From contig JADGJH010001143.1 of assembly GCA_027596945.1 (NCBI GenBank), positions 1-11,689 of the forward strand: a DNA stretch of 11,689 nt. The letters run 5' to 3'. This DNA comes from Physocladia obscura. Taxonomy: Eukaryota > Chytridiomycota > Chytridiomycetes > Chytridiales > Chytriomycetaceae. This document shows, piece by piece, positions 6,373 through 11,689 of the stretch (position 1 is its first letter; each line of letters begins with the position of its first letter). The position numbers and the translations under genes are program-made. The notes under the pieces were generated by a model. That model ran no database searches, was not told the origin of the DNA, and saw only the letters and a program-made list of their open reading frames with translations.

Positions 6373-8838
6373 TCAACGCATCAACACCACAGAAATAGAA
6401 CCAAGATTAAAAACACCTTTCGCAATTCCACCACCAAATCGCCGTCTCTTTTCCGTAAACATCCGAAACTGAATCCGATGTGTTAAAACAATCAACGGTG
6501 CCTGAAACTCAGCTCCAAAGCAGCCAAGTACCTCACTGTCAGGAATGTCCAACCATATCCGTTTCTTCAAAACCCCGTCATTATCAGTTTCGTCGAATCC
6601 AACATCTCCAACTTCATCTCCGCCACTGCTGTTGCTACTGCTACTGCCGTCTTTGGTTCCCGCCAGTGTGGCATGCGCCAACTCGACTACATCCACTACA
6701 GGATACCCACCAGTGTTACATCGTACGTTTGCTGTCAACACACATTCAACGCGCTTGAACACGTGTCCCGTGGGAATATGTTTCAGGTAGAAATCAATCG
6801 GCACTCGCGACGCTGCACCCATCATTGTACGTGGCATGACGATTTTATATTTTGGTATTCTGATATCCTGTTGTAAACTGCTCGACGGGCGGGATATGCT
6901 ACTACTACTGCTCCCGCCGCCGCCGGTACCAGCAATCCCATTATTACTGCTAGAACTACTGCTACTGCTACTACTGCTGCCGTGATTGATCCCACCGTTG
7001 CTACCAATATGCAGTTTGGCAAGGATGAATGAGTTTGCTTCTGCAAGTGATGATATTGACGACCGAACTGTTGGATGATTGGTGTGTGCAGAAGTACTAA
7101 CTCTAGGCAATAGCTGTGAATCTTGGGATGAAAATGATACGCGGGCCGGGGTGGACGAAGATCTGAGGGTCGGAAATTTGCGAACAATCTTTTGAATAAA
7201 TTTGTTTTGGCGAGATTGTTTTGACGATTGTATTGTTGCTGCTGTTATATTTTCTGATTCAGATTGACGGCGGCGATCAATTTCAGTTGATTGGTTTGGC
7301 TCAAAAACTAAATTGTGCTGGCTTTGTGGTGATTCCAGAGTCTGTTCGGCTTGTGTCGTTGTTGTCGTTTGCCGTAAGGAAAGCGCAGGTGAAGCAGAAA
7401 TACTCAGCGGATCAAAAGGAGAGTACGGTAGAGGAGGTGAATTTGGCAAGCTTGACAAATCATGCGTCGGAGCAGACATCGGTGAAGTCGGGCTGACGTT
7501 AGTTTCAACTCGAATATTGTTCAATGCAGCCAAAGAGCTAAAATCCAGTCTCTGTGGCATAAGTAGAGAGCTAGAAATATCAACATTGCTGCTAATACCG
7601 CCATTTTCAACGTCATTGCTATCATATGAAGCCGGCAACTGCGGAAGCTCATCCAAAAGGGTATATTCCGGGATCCCCTCTTCAAATTCTACTGTCGCTG
7701 CATCTTCTGCAGCTACCCCGCTACCATTGCCATTTCCCAAAAGCTGATTTCCCCCTTGATACAGACTTGAAGATGAAATTGCATTCCCACCAGCCTCTCC
7801 TAAATTACTCAAAACTTTTGGGCGTAAAACAACTTCTAGTTTGGCTCCTCCTCCTAATCCGCCATTACCACTGCCATCAACACCAGCACCGCTTCCAACG
7901 ATGCTACTGCCAACTTCCCGCAAAACGCTCAGATTCCCTTGAATGCGCCCCCGCGAATCAACAACCATCCGCAAACCAGAATCGCCGGCGCTCAATTGAG
8001 GCGTCGCGGGTGGTGCGGCAGCAGCCCATGGCGGTGCGACAACGACCGGAACAAACATATCGCGTACAGTCAGGCCTTTTGAATCGCGGAAGTAGAATTT
8101 GAACTTCAACGAGTATGTGATGCTGGAGTTTTTTGAGGCAAAGGAAAAGGGTAGGCCGTCACGCGGTGTTCGAACGGGAATGGCAAATGGGAGCGCTATT
8201 ACAGATGTTGCAGGGTCTGGACTTGGAAGCTTGTCTCGCTCAGATACAAGAACATTCTTTTTTTTTTTTTTTCGAAAGGAGGGGATTGGGGTTTATAAGG
8301 TTTCAATACGTTTCTTTTTTTCCTATTTTTTTCTTTTTCTTTCTTTTCTTTCATAGCCAAGCACACTGACTGACTCACTTCAATTTCGCAAAATATTCGC
8401 TGAGTATGGCGACCTTCGATCCAATTGACCCTCGAAATTCCCAACAAAGTAACAACCAGAGAAAGACGGTCATAAGACATGCCAGGGATTGGATCAAGAA
8501 CAAGCAAACCCTGAAAAAATATATATACATATATATTTTTATGTATATTAAAATACTATGCATTTGCCGGAAACAACAAGGTAGTCCTTTTTTTGGTTTT
8601 GTTTTTAAATATATACACGCACATAGATCATTTCGATTCCGCCAGCACCGAGATCTATTGTGTAGACGAGATCGTTGGGTAAATTTGAAATTCGCCTGAA
8701 TTCATGTTCGTCGCTGCGATCGGATTGGCCAATAATTCTTTCTGCAAGTGCAGCGGGTAGAATATTATCTGTGGGTCCTTCGCGCGACAGTGGTGCTCGC
8801 CTTGCGAAAACGGAAGGAAGTTTTGCAAATTCGTTCAT
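6373..8838 (-). CDS. Arrestin-domain protein (ART-like trafficking adaptor)
   Basis: A minus-strand three-exon model, 8838-8623, 8510-8379 and 8256-6373, gives 743 residues (both introns phase 0; 112 and 122 nt). The arrestin N-lobe spans about 57-190: DLVYTIDLGAGG, GLLVLDPIPG, ISRVNWIEGRHTQ, ALPFAIPVRTPRDGLPFSFA, then SKNSSITYSLKFKFYF. Residues about 190-582 are a low-complexity linker rich in Ser, Gly, Asn and Pro, with an 11-Ser run. The C-lobe spans 583-743: IPKYKIVMPRTMM, VPIDFYLKHIPTGHVFKRVE, and FQAPLIVLTHRIQFRM near the end. Fungal alpha-arrestins (ARTs) link ubiquitin ligases of the Rsp5 type to membrane cargo. I see no consensus PPxY, only weaker PxY-like pieces (IPEY, PLPY) in the linker, so ligase recruitment is uncertain. 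An in-frame extension upstream of exon 1 would start MLLVGIFSAYV; I preferred the start at 8838. An E-box lies 85 nt upstream. Confidence 0.85.
6897..6985 (+). repeat. Trinucleotide repeats encoding the arrestin poly-Ser/Gly linker
   Basis: Plus-strand CTA/CTG/CTC-type triplets (minus strand AGT, AGC, TAG-shifted Ser codons) plus a CCG tract at about 6917-6927. In the minus-strand frame they encode two Ser runs separated by a Gly run. They lie in the disordered linker between the arrestin lobes and are probably length-variable. Confidence 0.75.
8520..8550 (+). repeat. AT-rich dinucleotide tract in arrestin intron 1
   Basis: Alternating AT/TA with interspersed C and G (ATATATACATATATAT type), ending 9 nt before the minus-strand TTTTTTCAG acceptor of arrestin intron 1. 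Confidence 0.6.
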
Positions 8839-8922
8839 CTCAATTTCAAAGAAATTTGATTTGTTGGCTTGGAAAAAATTCAAAACAAAACAAACATATG
8901 CTGAAAATATTCCAACTAAAAG

Positions 8923-8928
8923 CACGTG
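8923..8928. promoter_or_regulatory. E-box CACGTG upstream of the arrestin gene
   Basis: CACGTG lies 85 nt upstream of the chosen arrestin start (8838) and is followed by a T11 tract. It mirrors the spacing of the E-box before the left-edge gene. Regulation by a bHLH factor is inferred from the motif alone. Confidence 0.35.
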
Positions 8929-9444
8929 TTTTTTTTTTTGAACCGTCTGTGTAATATTTTGTCAAACTTGAAATAACATTGACACGATTATGGGGGGTAG
9001 TAGGGACGAGGGTGTTATATTCTATAGACGTGAGTTCTTTTCATAGGAAATTTAAGCCTGGGATGGCTCAATTCTAAGTAACGGCTTATGAAACTCAGGG
9101 ACATGGGCATGTGATTGACGATTTTTTCAAAATTAGTCTTTCAATCTTTTCTCTGTATTGAACACAAAAAAGGATCCTTACAGGGGGGGTACAAGTACGA
9201 CGCAATTGCTGGTTGGGCAAGATTAAGCTAATAGGCAAAAAAGAGTCGAAATTGGTGTCAGAAGCCAATTAGTCTCACCGTTGGTTTTTATATTGCCAAA
9301 TATTGTCGTTTACAAACATTTTGAAATATCAAAAATACTGTTATCTAAAAAATAACTTTTTTGGTTGCAACTTTTCCAGCAGTCTATTCATCATATATTC
9401 ATTTATTATGATAAATTAATTTAAATATTTTTGAGGTAACTATC
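8929..9444. other. Intergenic region between arrestin and surface-protein genes
   Basis: It should contain the arrestin promoter (right of 8838) and the 3' UTR of the surface-protein gene (left of 9445). No coding frame, RNA gene or repeat stood out. G-rich runs are present (GGGGGG near 8991, G7 near 9184) in otherwise AT-rich DNA. Confidence 0.6.
9402..9407 (-). terminator. Candidate polyadenylation signal of the surface-protein gene
   Basis: AATAAA on the minus strand (context CATAATAAATG) 37 nt after the stop codon at 9445. Confidence 0.5.
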
Positions 9445-10404
9445 TTAAAATAATAAAGCAACAGACATAAACGCAAGAGCTTGACGAACAGGAAATTTGA
9501 GTGTGGCGGCGCTAATAATGTTGTCGTTTGTTTGAATTTGAAAAGAGTTAGTTTTGCTTGTGGACGTGATTGAGGTAGTGGTGGTAGCTGCAGTTGTTGC
9601 AGTGGCAGCAGTGGTGGTTGCAATGTTAGCTGTGATAGTGGCAGTGGTAATGGCAGTGGTTGCGACAGTGGTGGTGCCAGCGGTAGTGGTGATTGCGGGA
9701 ACACCCGACGCACCATAGTAATGACAAGAACTTATCAAGCAAGTTTTGCCGTCGGTCGAAAGTTGCGGGGCTGAGCAAACAACGGAGTCCGAGCCACTGC
9801 CGAGCTGTGAAGGCAAACAGAAGGACGGGTCACCAGCTAGCTGCACGGTCAGGGCAATGTCAGTCACAGTCAAGTCAAACGCAGCCGACGCGCCGCCCCA
9901 CAATTCCACAACAAATTCGGCCCAGCCTTGGCCCTGTCCACGCAAGTCGATCGCGTAGTCGACCGAGAGGCCGGACGACGCCACCGTGGCTTTCTGGTAC
10001 CACGTGGTCGAGTTGGCCAGGAGGGCTATTTCCAGGCGAAGCGCGTCGCCCGGCTGCACGGTTTCGAACGCGCCGCCGTTGCAGCCCGTGAAGCCGGGCG
10101 CACTGCCGACCGTGTTGACGTACTGGCCGCTGATGCTCCACTGGCCATACGCGTTGAGCAGTTGCGCCGCCGTCTGGCCGGGCGCACACGTCGGCCCGAA
10201 CGTCAGCACCGGCTGCAGCACCCCGTTGTCGATTGGCAAGTAATTGGCGCCGCTGGTGCCGGGCTGCAGCCCAGGCCAGATAAAGTACGTGCCTTCCGCT
10301 ACCGTTGGCAGCGGTGGCACCACCAGTGTCGAGTTGAACGATATGAACTCGTTGTCATATGTGGACAGCAGAATGCTAAAGACGTCCAAGAATCTCTGTG
10401 ACAT
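9445..10404 (-). CDS. Probable GPI-anchored surface protein with eqolisin-like beta-sandwich
   Basis: From the ATG at 10404 the frame gives 319 residues. Residues about 15-190 form a beta-rich module: STYDNEFISFNSTLVVPPLP, GTYFIWPGLQPGTSG, PIDNGVLQPVLTFG (57-70), QWSISGQYVNT, VQPGDALRLEI (116-126), DYAIDLRGQGQGWAEFVVEL (149-168). The order W-G, 'LQ', 'GD', 'AE(W/F)xVE' resembles glutamic peptidases of the eqolisin (G1) fold, including the Gln and Glu positions; catalytic activity is unproven. Paired Cys residues follow (196, 210, 222, 227), then a Thr/Ala stalk (about 237-285) and a C-terminal hydrophobic tail QALAFMSVALLF without charges, as in GPI-anchor signals. Secretion is expected, but the N-terminus MSQRFLDVFSILLS is a poor signal peptide. 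In-frame upstream ATGs at 10479 and 10551 add Lys-rich sequence over AT-rich DNA and are less likely; a missed 5' exon is possible. The 5' two-thirds are notably GC-rich. Confidence 0.68.
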   Translation of the reverse strand: MSQRFLDVFSILLSTYDNEFISFNSTLVVPPLPTVAEGTYFIWPGLQPGTSGANYLPIDNGVLQPVLTFGPTCAPGQTAAQLLNAYGQWSISGQYVNTVGSAPGFTGCNGGAFETVQPGDALRLEIALLANSTTWYQKATVASSGLSVDYAIDLRGQGQGWAEFVVELWGGASAAFDLTVTDIALTVQLAGDPSFCLPSQLGSGSDSVVCSAPQLSTDGKTCLISSCHYYGASGVPAITTTAGTTTVATTAITTATITANIATTTAATATTAATTTTSITSTSKTNSFQIQTNDNIISAATLKFPVRQALAFMSVALLF

Positions 10405-10551
10405 GCCCGTTTTTTTGAGTGCTTTATTTTTCTTTTTTTTTCCTTCTATAAATAAAGTCGAAACTTGAACCTTTGCCATCAAAAATTTTTGTTTCAAAGT
10501 TTGTTTGGCACATTTGAAAACCAAGCCACAAAAGCATCCGAAACTATGCAT

Positions 10552-10696
10552 GCTGCGTGCATATGTTGAGGCAGTCGATGCCGCTGTGTTCTTGTTGATT
10601 TTTGCCCGTTTCTGTTCTTTTTACTTTTTTTTTTTCACTCTTTTCACTTTTTTTTGTTTGACATAAAACACGTCACTCTTGTACAATCAAGCGCTG
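10552..10696. promoter_or_regulatory. Divergent promoter region with poly(dA:dT) tracts
   Basis: The gap between the surface-protein gene and the BAG gene is unusually T-rich on the plus strand, with runs of 11 T (10625-10635) and 8 T (about 10649-10656) separated by CACTC/CACTT. Such tracts commonly keep fungal promoters free of nucleosomes. It probably serves both genes; no TATA box in a convincing position was seen for either. Confidence 0.5.
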
Positions 10697-11671
10697 ATGT
10701 TGAGCAAATGGGCTTCTGGCTCGACTTCGGCGTCGACATCGGCGTCAGCATCGAGCGGTGCGCTGACACTGGTGGCTGGCGTGTGCACGACGCTGGCAGC
10801 GGGCGCGGCGATTGCATTCGGCCTGCGCGTCATGATCCGGCGCCACAACAGCCTGCGCTCAATGTCCGCATTCCGCGGCCGGCGACGGCGTATTGCTTCC
10901 GCACTCAAAGCTATTGAAAAAAGTTCGGCCTTGCTGGGTCCACAGCTGCAAGCCTTGGCCGTCGCAATCTCAGAGGCTGCTGACAAATCGACAAATGGCA
11001 ACAAACTTGACCCAAACAAACCACTGGAATCAAACAAACTGCTGCAACATCAACCCAAACTAACGTCTACCTCTTCAAAGAAGCTCAAACAAAAGTCTGC
11101 AAAAACTACTGCAGTTACAACCACGAGCGAAAAGAAAGATGGCGGAAACGACAAAGCAAAAGACAAACTCATCTGCAAATTACGTGAAATCGACGAACTT
11201 CTGATCCGCGCCCTCGAATCCCTCGACGCAATTCGTCCCGCCGACATGGCCGCCGGTCTCAATATTCTCGAACATTTACCCGCACCGTCGCTGTCTTCAT
11301 CACCCAAATCTTTGACAGCAGACTTAGTGGCAGACGAGTCAGATGATGCCACTCTTGTTTCAAATGACACCGCTGCCATTAGCGCCAATAGTAACGACAG
11401 AGACGGTTCACCCGAGAAAGAATTTCCTACTATTGGTGTTTTTCCGACTTTGAAAACATCATCGTCGTCGTCCTCTGTTGTGTCTTTAGCATTTACATAT
11501 TTCTTTGTGCCCACCTTTTTTTTCGACACGGACCAACTTGACAAAAAAGATGTTGCGGTCATACAGGCTTCCGTGCTAGAATGGCGGATCCGAAAACGAA
11601 AGCTTGTAAGAAAAATTCAAGGCATGGCTGCAGATGTCGATGCACTGTTTGAAAAGATTCTTGCAAACTGA
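10697..11671 (+). CDS. Membrane-anchored BAG-domain protein (Snl1-like)
   Basis: The first ATG of the frame (10697) gives 324 residues. A short Ser-rich N-terminus is followed by one membrane segment, about 21-47 (GALTLVAGVCTTLAAGAAIA then FGLRVMI), and a basic stretch RRHNSLRSMSAFRGRRRR. A helix at 67-96 (ASALKAIEKSSALLG...) may be the first BAG helix. Residues 158-179 (LICKLREIDELLIRALESLD) and 293-322 (VLEWRIRKRKLVRKIQGMAA, DVDALFEKIL) match the second and third BAG helices, including the 'DELL...LD' and 'R..RK.LV..IQ' pattern that binds the Hsp70 ATPase domain. Yeast Snl1 has the same plan: N-terminal ER/nuclear-envelope anchor, then BAG. A role as an Hsp70 nucleotide-exchange co-chaperone at a membrane is inferred. 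The helices are separated by about 115 Ser/Asp-rich residues, unlike the compact Snl1; part of this could be an intron (11436-11549). The copy ends at 324 residues, twice the length of Snl1. Confidence 0.8.
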   Translation: MLSKWASGSTSASTSASASSGALTLVAGVCTTLAAGAAIAFGLRVMIRRHNSLRSMSAFRGRRRRIASALKAIEKSSALLGPQLQALAVAISEAADKSTNGNKLDPNKPLESNKLLQHQPKLTSTSSKKLKQKSAKTTAVTTTSEKKDGGNDKAKDKLICKLREIDELLIRALESLDAIRPADMAAGLNILEHLPAPSLSSSPKSLTADLVADESDDATLVSNDTAAISANSNDRDGSPEKEFPTIGVFPTLKTSSSSSSVVSLAFTYFFVPTFFFDTDQLDKKDVAVIQASVLEWRIRKRKLVRKIQGMAADVDALFEKILAN

Positions 11672-11689
11672 TTTGATTGTATTTTGTAT

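Noticed and set aside
7221..8102. Several plus-strand open frames of 90-160 codons
   Set aside because: They are antisense shadows of the long, low-complexity arrestin exon and have no domain pattern.
8929..9444. Possible tRNA or small RNA in the intergenic region
   Set aside because: No cloverleaf, box A/box B pair or stable long hairpin could be found by eye.
9693..10401. Plus-strand and minus-strand Arg/Pro-rich frames of 100-157 codons
   Set aside because: They arise from the GC-rich composition of the surface-protein exon, which lacks stops in other frames.
11050..11562. 170-codon minus-strand frame antisense to the BAG gene
   Set aside because: It mirrors the Ser/Lys-rich codons of the BAG protein and has no domain; the plus-strand product has the BAG pattern.

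Overview
The window is eukaryotic and most likely fungal. Its genes are split by short GT-AG introns (about 51 to 137 nt), intergenic DNA is AT-rich, and several gene families are characteristically fungal: an AIM19-type mitochondrial protein, a cytochrome b5-acyl-CoA dehydrogenase fusion, a membrane-anchored Snl1-like BAG protein and an ART-like arrestin. An early-diverging (zoosporic/chytrid-like) fungus is my guess; the sequence shows no decisive lineage marker. All exon structures were assembled by eye from reading frame, splice signals and family resemblance, without transcript evidence.

Layout. (1) Positions 1-72 hold the first 24 codons of a minus-strand gene that runs off the left edge, with an E-box palindrome upstream. 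(2) Positions 73-2109 are AT-rich and gene-poor, with what looks like a decayed PIF/Harbinger-type transposase (about 1464-1642, minus) and a cluster of short CAATGG palindromes (1061-1140). (3) Positions 2110-5856 form a very compact four-gene block: TMEM14 gene A (+), TMEM14 gene B (-), an AIM19-like gene (-) and a cytochrome b5-ACAD gene (+), separated by only 42, 53 and 27 nt between coding ends. The two TMEM14 genes face each other tail to tail and share three intron positions and phases, including an intron directly after the start ATG, so they look like an inverted duplication. (4) Positions 6373-8838 encode a 743-residue arrestin-domain protein on the minus strand. (5) Positions 9445-10404 (minus) encode a probable surface protein with an eqolisin-like beta-sandwich pattern, a Thr/Ala-rich stalk and a GPI-type hydrophobic tail; its 5' end is unsettled. 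(6) Divergently, 10697-11671 (+) encodes a membrane-anchored BAG-domain co-chaperone candidate.

How the genes may work together. Three of the four block genes belong to mitochondrial or membrane families (TMEM14 twice, AIM19), and the fourth is a haem-plus-flavin dehydrogenase. Shared expression from overlapping promoters is plausible but inferred. The arrestin, surface-protein and BAG genes look like ordinary neighbours with no evident shared pathway. No RNA genes, CRISPR arrays or intact mobile elements were seen.
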